Shown piece after piece: positions 52,609-61,456 of a stretch of 64,000 nucleotides of DNA. The notes beneath the pieces were generated by a model. That model was given only the letters and a program-made list of their open reading frames with translations. It was not told the DNA's origin and ran no database searches. The stretch spans positions 1,996,001-2,060,000 of the forward strand of contig NZ_CP036295.1 of assembly GCF_004801255.1 (NCBI RefSeq), given 5' to 3'. The position numbers and the translations under genes were made by a program. Each line of letters begins with the position of its first letter. Position 1 is the stretch's first letter. The DNA is from Desulfovibrio desulfuricans (GTDB lineage Bacteria > Desulfobacterota > Desulfovibrionia > Desulfovibrionales > Desulfovibrionaceae).

Positions 52609-54003
52609 CTAACGGGCCAGCCCGCGCGAACGGGCAATGCCGGCGGCTTCCGAACCAGGAAACTGCGACAAAAGCTTTTTGTACGCCTGGGCGGCGCCTT
52701 CCTTGTCGCCCATCCGGCTCAGGGTCATGCCGGTTTTCAGCAGGGCATCGGCGTTTTTATGGTGGCTGGGCCACTGGCTGTTGACCTTTTGAAACTGCGC
52801 CAGCGCTTCCTTGTATTTGCCCTGAGCGTACAGGCCCTCACCTATCCAGTATTCCGCGTTAGCGGCATAGCGGCCCTGCGGATACTGCTGCAAAAAGGTC
52901 TGAAAGCGGCTGATGCTGTCTGCGGCCCGGCCCGCCATGGCGGGCTGCAAGGCGGCCTTGTAGGCGGCATCCTCGCCCTTGCCGCCCTTGGGCAGCGGGG
53001 AGGGCTGCGCCTGCGCTGCGGCGGGCGCGGGTTCGACAGCCGCGGGGGTTGCCGTTGCGGCGGGAGCCGCAGGCGCGGACGCAGGCGCGGACGCAGCGGC
53101 GTTTTTGGCAGCGGCCTTGCCCTTGGCGTTTTTGCCCGTTGCTGGCGCGGCAGCCTCGCCCGGCAGGGGCGGCAGGCCCAAACCTGGACGCTCCGGCGGC
53201 AGGGAAAGGTCTGCATGGGGCACTGCAGGCACAGGAACATCCGTATTGCCCCCTGCCGCAGCAACGGGCGGCAGCATGGGCTGCACAGCCGCAGCCTGTT
53301 TGTTGGCTGACGACGCAGCTTCGGGCGGCAGCGCAAACCCACCGGCGGCAGTGCTGGCCCCCTTGGCGGCGGCTTGCGACTTTTCTGAAGGGGTGCTCTG
53401 GGGTGCGGCCTTGGCAGTCGCCCCCATGGCCGGTTCGACCTCGGGTTTGGCGGCTTCACGTTGCGGGGCAGCGGGGATGGGCCTGATTGTGGCCGCAGGA
53501 TCCGCCGGGTTGATGGGGGCTTGCGCGGCTCCTGCCCCGCCGGATTTGACGGCAGGCTGCGGCGCGGCCTGAGCTGCAGGTTGAACTGCCGGTTGTACTG
53601 TCGAGTGCATGGCCGGTTGGGCTGCGGTCTGGCCCGCCCCCTGAACCGGGGGCAACTGCGGGCTCGCGACGGGCACAGGGCCGTGCGCGGTAAGCTGGGC
53701 TTCCGGCTGGGCCTGCGTGGCCAGCACGCTTTTATGCGGCTGGGGCGGAATGATGGGCACCACGGTCATGCCGGTCTTTTGCCCGCCACGGGTGCGCACT
53801 TCGTAAACCCTGTTGTTGAGCTGGGCAACCTGGGTATCAAGCGTGGTTACGTTCTGTTCCAGCGTGCGCAACCGCTGATCGGTTTCGCGCAGCAGCTTCT
53901 GGTTGGTCTCGCTTGTAGACTCAACATGACGCACCTTGTCGGAAGAAGCGCACCCCGCAGCCAGCGCAAGGCAAGTCAGCGGCACAACGATCAGTGTTTT
54001 CAT
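52609..54003 (-). CDS. cpoB: CpoB/YbgF-type tetratricopeptide lipoprotein with long low-complexity linker
   Basis: A 464-aa envelope lipoprotein: lipobox CLALAAGC, a coiled coil (LLRETDQRLRTLEQNVTTLDTQVAQLNNRVYE in parts) at about 35-70, then roughly 260 residues of Ala/Pro/Gln/Val-rich linker, and three TPR units at the C-terminus (AAYKAALQPAMAGRAADSI, NAEYWIGEGLYAQGKYKEAL, ADALLKTGMTLSRMGDKEGA), as in Tol-Pal-associated YbgF. Normal family members are about 260 aa. The ATG at 54003 is preceded by GGAGACAGGG; the frame is open upstream. tolABQR-pal are not in the window. Confidence 0.88.
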   Translation of the reverse strand: MKTLIVVPLTCLALAAGCASSDKVRHVESTSETNQKLLRETDQRLRTLEQNVTTLDTQVAQLNNRVYEVRTRGGQKTGMTVVPIIPPQPHKSVLATQAQPEAQLTAHGPVPVASPQLPPVQGAGQTAAQPAMHSTVQPAVQPAAQAAPQPAVKSGGAGAAQAPINPADPAATIRPIPAAPQREAAKPEVEPAMGATAKAAPQSTPSEKSQAAAKGASTAAGGFALPPEAASSANKQAAAVQPMLPPVAAAGGNTDVPVPAVPHADLSLPPERPGLGLPPLPGEAAAPATGKNAKGKAAAKNAAASAPASAPAAPAATATPAAVEPAPAAAQAQPSPLPKGGKGEDAAYKAALQPAMAGRAADSISRFQTFLQQYPQGRYAANAEYWIGEGLYAQGKYKEALAQFQKVNSQWPSHHKNADALLKTGMTLSRMGDKEGAAQAYKKLLSQFPGSEAAGIARSRGLAR

Positions 54004-54386
54004 CCCTGTCTCCAGCACAAGAGTATTCTTGCGTTGAAATATCACATACTGCGTCAAAAATCCGCAACAGACGCCCATGATAAATTTTCGGCAACAGCGG
54101 TTTACCCCATTGCAACAAAAGCAGACGTCAAACCGCGTAAGCAGCCAAGCTTTCTTGTGCCTCAAGCCCGGCCATATTTCAAGAACTCTTGCAGCGGCTG
54201 CGTTTTTCAGGCAAGAACAGGCTTGCTCACGCTATTGCGGCACACTACGTATGAATGAACAGGGCATTGCGGCGCAAAAAAAGCTGCCGCGCCGCCCGTC
54301 GCGTGCGTCTTGCAGCTGCAGACAACCTGCAGAAAACATATGAACCGTTTTTATCCGGCATCAAGCCACACCGGAGGCGAAGCCTG

Positions 54387-55406
54387 ATGAATTTTTTTCA
54401 GGAAATGACAGCGACCCTGACCACATGGATGAACGCGTTGCGGCATCTTGGACAATCCTTTCCGCTGGCGGGCATGGGGCTGGACATCCTGAGCGTGGCC
54501 CTGCCGCTGGCCGCCTTGCTGGCCTTTGCGGGTCTGGGTTTTATGTCGGCCACGGCGAGGACTCTGGCGGTGACGCGCAAGCGCGTCTCATACGAAAAAT
54601 GCGCGCGCCAGCTGGCCCTGCTGGCTCTGCTGCTGGGCTGGACGCTGCTGATCTGCGGCCGGGTCTGGCTGTTTTTTACGCAAAGTTCCTACACGCCCGA
54701 CTCGCTGTCCGACTTTATGGTCGAGATGAGCTGGGTCATGCTTGGGCTGGCGGTGCTTTTTAACAGCCTGTATTTTGCCCTGTGGAAATTTTTGATCAAA
54801 ATGCCCATGCTGCATGCGGGGCTGGGCGTTGTAAGCGGCATCCAGGCCTGCATCGCCACGGCTGCTTCGCTGGCAGCGGCCCGCATGCTTGCGGCGCTGG
54901 CGCGCCCCGACGCGGATATGCTCACCCTTGGGCATATCTATGTGCCGGGCTTCGGAACCCCTTTCTGGTGCGCCCTTTTCTGGTCGCTGCCCCTCATGCT
55001 GGCGGTCGCAGGGGCCATGGGAACCTTCTGGCTGGCGCTGCGCCGCAAATACGACGACTATGGCCGCGACCACTATAATACCATGCTTCCGTGGTGCGCC
55101 ACGTGGGCGCGCAATGCCTGGGCGGTATTTTGGGTGATCCTGCTGGCGTCCTCGGTATTTGACGTGCAGCGCGAATGGCAAAACGACACATTTACAGTTA
55201 TGGACGCCTTGCTTGAAAGCGCCGAGCTGCTGCTCTGGCTCGCGCCCGCCCTACTCTGGACCCTTGTGGCGCGCAGCGCAACCCCCATGCGCCACAAGCT
55301 GACCCTGCTGGCCGCCCTGGTGCTGGCCGTGGGCGTCATGCTGCCCTTCTACCTCAACATGACGGAAATCAGCCTGCCGGTATCCCTGACCGACGGCATC
55401 GACTAG
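54387..55406 (+). CDS. Unknown polytopic membrane protein (about 8 TM)
   Basis: A 339-aa protein with about eight hydrophobic helices (LSVALPLAALLAFAGLGFMSA, QLALLALLLGWTLLICGRVW, MLGLAVLFNSLYFALWKFLI, LPLMLAVAGAMGTFWLAL, ARNAWAVFWVILLASSVF, LLLWLAPALLWTLVARSA, LLAALVLAVGVMLPFY) and no recognised motif. The ATG at 54387 follows CGGAGGCGAAGCCTG; an open frame begins earlier without a site. Resembles the uncharacterised membrane proteins common in Desulfovibrionaceae; role unknown. Followed by a terminator. Confidence 0.75.
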   Translation: MNFFQEMTATLTTWMNALRHLGQSFPLAGMGLDILSVALPLAALLAFAGLGFMSATARTLAVTRKRVSYEKCARQLALLALLLGWTLLICGRVWLFFTQSSYTPDSLSDFMVEMSWVMLGLAVLFNSLYFALWKFLIKMPMLHAGLGVVSGIQACIATAASLAAARMLAALARPDADMLTLGHIYVPGFGTPFWCALFWSLPLMLAVAGAMGTFWLALRRKYDDYGRDHYNTMLPWCATWARNAWAVFWVILLASSVFDVQREWQNDTFTVMDALLESAELLLWLAPALLWTLVARSATPMRHKLTLLAALVLAVGVMLPFYLNMTEISLPVSLTDGID

Positions 55407-55435
55407 CCACAGCCCCCAGAGCTGACGACAAATGC

Positions 55436-55466
55436 AAAAAACCCCGCCTCACTGGCGGGGTTTTTT
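55436..55466. terminator. Bidirectional terminator
   Basis: AAAAACCCCGCC and GGCGGGGTTTTTT form a 12-bp stem with a short loop, serving the plus-strand membrane protein gene and the convergent glycosyltransferase operon. Confidence 0.92.
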
Positions 55467-55500
55467 GCTGGCATGCGCCGCACAGACTATATCTGCGCGG

Positions 55501-56787
55501 TTATTTTTTACCGTACTGCCTGCGCCACTCGTCAAGAAACAGCAGCGAGGCCTCGGTTTCTGTCAAGGCGCCGCTGCGGGCGCGCAGGGCGTTTATGACA
55601 TCGTCAAACCCTGCATTGGGGCCAAGCCCCAAGCCCTGAACCACATTAGCCAGCTCGCCCCTGAGCTCGGGCGTAAGCACTGCCTCCACATCCGGGGGCA
55701 AGGCCTCGCGGGCCGTCTCCGCCTGCGGCCACGGGCCAAGCCGCTGCTCCATAAATGAAAGCAGCGAGGCCATGCGCTGCTCGTAGGTGTGGTCGCGCAG
55801 CACTCGGGCGCGGGCACGTTGGGCAAAGGCCCTGCGCTCTTCGGGATGCGCCGTAAAATGGTCGATGGCGGCATAAAATTCGTCCAGAGTGCCAAAGGTT
55901 GCCAGTTCGTCCTCAGCAAACAGATCCGGCATGAGCGCCCGTCTGTCCACAAGCTGAAAAGCGCCCATGGCCGCCAGCTCAAATGTGCGCGGGTTGACAA
56001 AATCCCCCCTGCTCACCAGTTCGGCCGTGCCAAGACTGGAATGCAGGTTGAGGTTCACGCGCGTGGCATTGTATATCTTGACGCTTTCCTCTGCCGATAT
56101 GCGCGCGCCGCCGCGTTGCACATGGCCGGCAAGCAGGGTTTCGCCGTCCCAGTCCGACCCCCATATTTTAAAGTCGCGCCCGATGAGCCGCCTGAAAGCC
56201 AGCCGCCGGTTGGGATAGCCCGCGCCCAGAAAGCCAATGTCCGCCCCGTACTCGCGCCGCTCCTGATCGCTCAGGCTGAGCGGCTTGTGAAAATCGGGCT
56301 GCGCCGCCAGCGGCAGGTACAACGCGTTGTTCTGCCCGATGCCAACCAGCATGGACAAAAAAGGCTCCTTCTGAATGACGGCAAAAACATCGTAGAGGGG
56401 GGCGTAGCCCTTCCAGTAATCAAATATCTCGTGGTCTTCCACAAACCACATGGCCGTGCGCACGCCCGACCGGCGCAGGCGCTGCAAAAGGCTGCGCCCC
56501 AGCGGGGCCTGAGCCATGGCAAGCACCAGGTGCGGCTCCTGCGCCTGCACCTGCGCCCACACGGCCTGCGACACCACCTGCAAAAAAGAATTCTCCAGCT
56601 GGGCCGTCTGCGCCGGGGCCAGACCAAGGCCGCGCAGGCCGGTAAAGCCCGCGTGCAGCAACGGGGCCTCAAACACGCGCACGCTGTGCCCCAGAGCGCC
56701 GAGCGCGCTGGCGCAGTATCTGCCTATGGGCAGCGAGCCACCGTACATGGGCAGCACCACAAGGATTCGCAGAGGAGCGGCAGGCAT
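55501..56787 (-). CDS. CgeB-type glycosyltransferase-like protein
   Basis: A 428-aa protein. The N-terminal half is Rossmann-like (ILVVLPMYGGSLPIGRYCASALGALGHSV, MWFVEDHEIFDYW) and the C-terminal half holds the CgeB/GT-B pattern RVNLNLHSSLG, FVNPRTFELAAMGAFQLVD and FAEDELATFGTLDEF. It is the second gene of a two-gene operon with a GT9-type enzyme, whose stop overlaps its start (TGATG). Likely sugar transfer to a surface or flagellar glycan; the acceptor is unknown. Confidence 0.82.
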   Translation of the reverse strand: MPAAPLRILVVLPMYGGSLPIGRYCASALGALGHSVRVFEAPLLHAGFTGLRGLGLAPAQTAQLENSFLQVVSQAVWAQVQAQEPHLVLAMAQAPLGRSLLQRLRRSGVRTAMWFVEDHEIFDYWKGYAPLYDVFAVIQKEPFLSMLVGIGQNNALYLPLAAQPDFHKPLSLSDQERREYGADIGFLGAGYPNRRLAFRRLIGRDFKIWGSDWDGETLLAGHVQRGGARISAEESVKIYNATRVNLNLHSSLGTAELVSRGDFVNPRTFELAAMGAFQLVDRRALMPDLFAEDELATFGTLDEFYAAIDHFTAHPEERRAFAQRARARVLRDHTYEQRMASLLSFMEQRLGPWPQAETAREALPPDVEAVLTPELRGELANVVQGLGLGPNAGFDDVINALRARSGALTETEASLLFLDEWRRQYGKK

Positions 56788-58070
56788 CAGCAGTATCTCC
56801 CTGGCGGCAACATCCAGTCCGCATCGTTATAAAGCCACGGGTCAAGGTCGGCGGACTGCAGGGCGACAGCAGCGCTGCCCGTTGGTTCCGCCGACAGGTG
56901 CAGCCGCGCCGCCAAAAAATTGCGCACATACCGGCGCTCTGCCGCATGCGGGTCGTCGCCCGCCAGCAGCGATGGGCGCGCCCCGAGGGCATCCATGCCG
57001 GTGCGCCACAGCTGCAAACCGGCGGGGAGCTGCGGCCATTTTTTTGCGTCGGCCCCTACAGAGGACAAGCCGGATTTTATCTGCCCAAGCACAGCCGCAA
57101 GCGAACGCAAAAGCTCCACCTGCGTCAGGGGCTGCCCGCAGGCGACGTCGTAGGGGCAGGGGGCGGACTCAAGGCACGGGCCGCAGGCGCGGCAGGCCTG
57201 CCACACATGATGGCCCTCGCCGTAAGGGCCGGTTTCGTGCAGCCAGGCGGAGGACAAAAAAAACGCGAGCACTGGCACGCCAAGGTGCGCCCCAAGGTGC
57301 ATGATGCCCGTATCGGGCGTGATCAGCGCGTCCAGCCCGGTGACCGCAGCCGCAAGGGCGGGCCAGTCTGTCTTGCCGCTCAGGTCTTCAACCATGGGCA
57401 GCATCTTGGGGGGCAAATGCCGCAGCAGTTGCCGTGCGGCGGGTTTTTCCGCCGTTGAGCCCAGCAGACGCACGCGCGGGCCGCCCAAGGCCCCAAAGGC
57501 CGTTCGCACCACCTCGGCCAGCACCGGCACAGGTAGCGAGCGGCGCGATTCGCGCCCGGCCAGCACAACGCCCAGCCCTTGCCCGCCGGGTGCGGCTGCG
57601 GGGTTAACCCTGCGCGGGTCAACAGGAGCCTCGGCAAAATGCCCCCAAAAATCCACCAGATTGAGCGGCGCGAGTGCGCGCCGCTCGCTGAGCCTGAAGG
57701 CCAGCCGCGCCCACGGCGAGCGGGTGACGCCCCCTGCGGCGGGGCGGTAGCCGCGCACGGTCTGCGGCTCAAAGACACGGCACAGCGCCGCCGTAGCGCC
57801 GGAAAAATTGCAATTGTACACGGCGTCAAAATGCATGCCCCGCCAGCGGGCCAGAGCTGCGGCGTTGCGGGCCATGGCCTGCTCCTCGGGCTTGCCGTGC
57901 ACCGCAAGGGCGTGCAGCTCGGCAAAAGGAAAAAGCAGCCGGGCCAGAGGCGTCAGGCCCGCATCCACGGCAAGGTGAACCTCGCCGCGACCCGCCAGAC
58001 TCATCAACAGTCGCTTGGTCTGCACCAGATCGCCAAACCGCGCCGCCTGTATGACCAAAAATTTCGCCAT
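56787..58070 (-). CDS. Glycosyltransferase family 9 (heptosyltransferase-like)
   Basis: A 427-aa GT-B enzyme. MAKFLVIQAARFGDLVQTKRLL is the ADP-heptose:LPS heptosyltransferase start; LITPDTGIMHLGAHLGVPVLAFF is the donor-binding signature. A Cys-rich loop (CRACGPCLESAPCPYDVAC) after the signature contains six Cys within 20 residues, a spacing also seen in some GT9 enzymes as CxxC... loops and possibly metal- or disulfide-stabilised. A C-terminal extension of about 100 residues follows. Upstream partner of the CgeB-type gene. Confidence 0.85.
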   Translation of the reverse strand: MAKFLVIQAARFGDLVQTKRLLMSLAGRGEVHLAVDAGLTPLARLLFPFAELHALAVHGKPEEQAMARNAAALARWRGMHFDAVYNCNFSGATAALCRVFEPQTVRGYRPAAGGVTRSPWARLAFRLSERRALAPLNLVDFWGHFAEAPVDPRRVNPAAAPGGQGLGVVLAGRESRRSLPVPVLAEVVRTAFGALGGPRVRLLGSTAEKPAARQLLRHLPPKMLPMVEDLSGKTDWPALAAAVTGLDALITPDTGIMHLGAHLGVPVLAFFLSSAWLHETGPYGEGHHVWQACRACGPCLESAPCPYDVACGQPLTQVELLRSLAAVLGQIKSGLSSVGADAKKWPQLPAGLQLWRTGMDALGARPSLLAGDDPHAAERRYVRNFLAARLHLSAEPTGSAAVALQSADLDPWLYNDADWMLPPGRYC

Positions 58071-58290
58071 GCCCTTCCTGCGTGTCTGTTAATCGCCGTT
58101 GCCGCAAACAAGCTGCCAATTGCGCACAATCTAAGGCAATACCGCCACCTAGGCAAGCAAGGGGCGGCGCGCTGCACTGGCCGGGGCAACCGCAGCCACT
58201 TTGCAAATACGTTGAAACGCAGGCCCTTTGCAAAATATTTCGGGCTGCTGTATGCTGGTTGTCAAGATTGTTTCACCCATTGGATCACAC

Positions 58291-58995
58291 ATGCGCACAC
58301 AGCCCCCCGCACCGCTCTACCCCATATTTATTTCGCTGACGGGCATTCGCTGCCTGCTGGTCGGCTTTGGCCAGGTGGGGCAACGCAAGCTTTCAGGTCT
58401 GCTGGCCTGCGACCCGGAGTCTGTGCTTGTGCTTGATCTGGCCGAGCCTGCGGCGGAGGAAGCTGACGACGCGTCCAGACTGCTGCGCGACCCTCGCGTG
58501 CGCTTTGAGCGCCGCGCCTGCACCAAAGCCGATCTGCAGTGCTGCGCGCTGGTTTTTGCCGCCACGGGCAGCCCGGCTGAAAACAGCCGCATAGCAGACC
58601 TGTGCGCCGCAGCGGGCATATTGTGCAACAGCGCCAGCAAGCCAGAAGAAGGCTGCTTTCAGGTGCCTGCTGTTGCCCGCAGCGCGCCGTTGGCGGCGGC
58701 TCTGTCCACCGGCGGCGCAAGCCCCGCTCTGGCGCGCCGCTGGAAGGGCGAACTCGAGCGCTGGCTTGAGCCCCGCTCGCGCATGGCTGCCCTTATGGGG
58801 CGGCTGCGGCCTCTGGTCCTTGCCTTGGGTGAAGATACAGGGCAAAATACCCGATTGTTCCGAACGCTGGCCGAGTCTTGCCTGCAAAAGTGGCTGGAGG
58901 AAAACGACCAGGAAAACTGTCGCCGCTGTCTGCAGGCGGAACTTCCGCCCGCATTGCACGCTCATATAGCGGAGTTGCTGAATGATCTCCCCTGA
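58291..58995 (+). CDS. Precorrin-2 dehydrogenase / sirohydrochlorin ferrochelatase-type protein
   Basis: A 234-aa protein of the CysG-N/Met8 family: YPIFISLTGIRCLLVGFGQVGQRKL with the NAD-binding GFGQVG, LVFAATGSPAENSRIADLC, CNSASKPEEGCFQVPAVAR, and LALSTGGASPALAR-type helix. It oxidises precorrin-2 to sirohydrochlorin, a step to sirohaem of sulfite reductase and to haem d1-like or alternative haem routes. Start at ATG 58291 preferred; ATG 58252 is possible. First of the hem cluster, overlapping the next gene by 14 bp. Confidence 0.88.
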   Translation: MRTQPPAPLYPIFISLTGIRCLLVGFGQVGQRKLSGLLACDPESVLVLDLAEPAAEEADDASRLLRDPRVRFERRACTKADLQCCALVFAATGSPAENSRIADLCAAAGILCNSASKPEEGCFQVPAVARSAPLAAALSTGGASPALARRWKGELERWLEPRSRMAALMGRLRPLVLALGEDTGQNTRLFRTLAESCLQKWLEENDQENCRRCLQAELPPALHAHIAELLNDLP

Positions 58996-59809
58996 ATTTT
59001 CCACCGCCGTCACCCTGTTGCTGTACGGCTCCGCCAGCGTGGCCGGGCTTGCAGGCATTGTCGCGCGCACCGCCCTGTGGCGCAAAATCGGCTGCTCGCT
59101 GGCTGTGGCGGGCTTTGTCTGCCAGACGCTCATGCTGTTTCTGGGCTTTCACAAGGCCCTGCCCGGCGGTCTGAGCGCGGGCGCGTATTTTCAGCTGATG
59201 GCGTGGTTTGTGGTGCTGTGCGGCATTGCCGCCTGGGCCAAGCTGCGGCAGGAGATACCGCTGGTATTTGCCGCGCCGCTGGGCCTCATGCTGTTTGCCA
59301 TGTCGGCCCCGTATCTGGCCGCTGTGGTGCAGGTTCCGCCCTCGCTCAACACCTCGTTTTACGCGCTGCACATCGGGGCGCTGTTTTTTAGCCTGGCCCT
59401 GCTGGCCCTGGCCTTTGCCGCCGGAGCGCTGTTTTTGTTCATCGAAGGACGCATAAAAAGCAAGCTGACCATGAAGGGCTTTTGGCTTGATATGCCCGCC
59501 CTGTCCATGCTCGACAAAATCAACGCCTTTACGACCATGGTGGGCTTTCCGCTTTACACGCTGGGCATCGTATCGGGGCTTATCTGGGCCAAGCCTATTT
59601 TTGGCGGCACGGTTACGGGCGACCCCAAGGAAGTCATCAGCATTGTGATCTGGCTGTTTTACTCCGTCTTGTTCCACAACCGGCTCACCAAGGGCTGGAA
59701 GGGACGCAAACCGGCGCAGCTGGCAGTTTTTGTCTTTGTTCTCTGCCTTTTTTCAATCATTGTGGTGAATACCTTTATGGAAACCCACCACGCATTCATC
59801 CGGCGCTGA
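58982..59809 (+). CDS. HemX/CcsA-like cytochrome c assembly family membrane protein
   Basis: A 275-aa, eight-TM protein of the CcsA/CcmF/HemX group: the Trp-rich WGFW-like loop of true CcsA is not evident, but HIGALFFSLALLALAFAAGALFLFIEGRIKSK (in parts) and the TM pattern fit HemX. In Gram-positives and many deltaproteobacteria HemX lies directly before hemA and controls GluTR level. Overlaps precorrin-2 dehydrogenase by 14 bp and precedes hemA by 13 bp. Confidence 0.85.
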   Translation: MISPEFSTAVTLLLYGSASVAGLAGIVARTALWRKIGCSLAVAGFVCQTLMLFLGFHKALPGGLSAGAYFQLMAWFVVLCGIAAWAKLRQEIPLVFAAPLGLMLFAMSAPYLAAVVQVPPSLNTSFYALHIGALFFSLALLALAFAAGALFLFIEGRIKSKLTMKGFWLDMPALSMLDKINAFTTMVGFPLYTLGIVSGLIWAKPIFGGTVTGDPKEVISIVIWLFYSVLFHNRLTKGWKGRKPAQLAVFVFVLCLFSIIVVNTFMETHHAFIRR

Positions 59810-59822
59810 CCGGGCTACCGCC

Positions 59823-61118
59823 ATGGACTGTGATATCTTTCTTGTCGGCCTGAATCATCGCACTGCCAGCGTGGACGTGCGCGAGCGTTTTGCCCTGGTC
59901 AATCATTGCGATGAAGAACATTGGGCCGTGCCATGTATAGGCGCGGTGAGCGAAAGCGTGATACTTTCGACCTGCAACCGCGTGGAGCTGCTGGCTGCGG
60001 GCAACGGCGACGTGGCCGGGCAGATGCTCGAAAACTGGGCCGTCGCCCGGGGGGCCAAGCCTGAAGAGCTCAAGCCCTACGTGTACGTGCACAAAAATCT
60101 GGAAGCCGTGCGTCACCTGTTTTCAGTGGCTTCAAGCCTTGACTCCATGGTGCTGGGCGAACCGCAGATTTTGGGCCAGCTCAAGACCGCATACCGCAAG
60201 GCGGTCAAGTGCCATGCCACGGGGGTTATTCTTAACCGCCTGGTGCACAAGGCTTTTTCTGTAGCCAAGCGCGTGCGCACCGAAACAGCCGTGGCCTCAA
60301 GCGCTGTCTCCATCAGTTACGCCGCTGTGGAGCTTGCCAAACGCATCTTTGGCGACATGAACACCCACAAGGCCATGTTGGTGGGCGCTGGCGAAATGGC
60401 CGAGCTGGCCGCCATGCACCTGCTGCAGGCGGGCATTGACGAAATACTGGTGGCCAACCGCACGCTGGCGCGCGGGCAGGAGCTGGCGAAGCAGTTCAAG
60501 GGGCGGGCCATCGCCTTTGAAGACATGGCCCAGCACCTCACCGAGGTGGATATCATCATCACCTCCACCGGCTCGCAGGAGCCCATCATCCGCGCACGCG
60601 ACATACGCGCCGTGCTCAAGGCCCGCAAAAACCGACCCATGTTCTTTATCGACATAGCCGTGCCGCGCGACATCGACCCCGACGTCAACGGCCTCGACAA
60701 CGTCTACCTGTACGACATCGACGACCTCAAGGAAGTGGTGGAAGAAAACCTCGCCACCCGCCGCGACGAGGCCGCCAAAGCGGCGGACATCGTCAACGAG
60801 GAAGTGCTGCTCTTTTCGCGCTGGCTCTCAAGCCTTGACGTGCAGCCCACCATTGTCGATCTTATCCAGCGCGGCGAGCGCATGGGGCAGGAGGAACTGG
60901 CCAAAACGCTCAAACGGCTCGGCCCTGTGAACGACGAAACCCGCGACGCCCTTGAGACGCTGGTGGGCGCGCTGGTGCGCAAACTCAACCATGACCCCAT
61001 CATGTTTCTCAAGCGCGGCAGCATGTCCCAGGAGGGCAACGGCCCGCGCATCAGCATCACACGCCGTATTTTCAATCTGGACAAAACAGGCTGTCCCTAC
61101 TCGTCGGAGGAAAACTGA
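59823..61118 (+). CDS. hemA: Glutamyl-tRNA reductase
   Basis: A 431-aa enzyme making glutamate-1-semialdehyde from Glu-tRNA, the first committed tetrapyrrole step. Signature ILSTCNRVEL contains the catalytic Cys; SSLDSMVLGEPQILGQLK and the NADPH domain VGAGEMAELAAMHLL follow, then a dimerisation coiled coil. Preceded by ACCGGGCTACCGCC, a weak site. Its stop overlaps the next gene (TGATG). Confidence 0.96.
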   Translation: MDCDIFLVGLNHRTASVDVRERFALVNHCDEEHWAVPCIGAVSESVILSTCNRVELLAAGNGDVAGQMLENWAVARGAKPEELKPYVYVHKNLEAVRHLFSVASSLDSMVLGEPQILGQLKTAYRKAVKCHATGVILNRLVHKAFSVAKRVRTETAVASSAVSISYAAVELAKRIFGDMNTHKAMLVGAGEMAELAAMHLLQAGIDEILVANRTLARGQELAKQFKGRAIAFEDMAQHLTEVDIIITSTGSQEPIIRARDIRAVLKARKNRPMFFIDIAVPRDIDPDVNGLDNVYLYDIDDLKEVVEENLATRRDEAAKAADIVNEEVLLFSRWLSSLDVQPTIVDLIQRGERMGQEELAKTLKRLGPVNDETRDALETLVGALVRKLNHDPIMFLKRGSMSQEGNGPRISITRRIFNLDKTGCPYSSEEN

Positions 61119-61456
61119 TGCGCTGGTACGGAATTGACGACCTTACGGAAGAAGACACCGCAAAACTGACCGCCACGCTCACCGAAATGGAGCTGACATC
61201 GGGCATGGAGGGCCTTTTTTGGCTGCCTGTCCCCGCCGACTTGCTTTCACCCGTGCAGCAGGAGCATGAGGAAAGCTGCGGCCCCCACGTTATGGGGCTG
61301 GAAATTGAAGAAAACTTTGCGCGGCTTGAGCTGCTGGTACGCGCGCGGGGCCGCATGCGCTGCGAATGCGTGCACTACGCCTCGCCCGAACTGCGCGACC
61401 GCATGATCATATGGCTTGAAACGCTGCTGAAAGATATGGGCATCAATCCCGCCTAG
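61118..61456 (+). CDS. Small conserved-looking protein coupled to hemA
   Basis: A 112-aa soluble acidic protein (MRWYGIDDLTEEDTAKL to KDMGINPA). Its ATG overlaps the hemA stop, so the two are co-translated. No TM, signal or named domain; three Cys (EESCGPH, MRCECVHY). The TAG stop codon lies inside the duplicated target of the IS481-type insertion, so the coding region is unchanged by it. I do not recognise the family; a role in haem regulation is a guess based on linkage. Confidence 0.78.
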   Translation: MRWYGIDDLTEEDTAKLTATLTEMELTSGMEGLFWLPVPADLLSPVQQEHEESCGPHVMGLEIEENFARLELLVRARGRMRCECVHYASPELRDRMIIWLETLLKDMGINPA

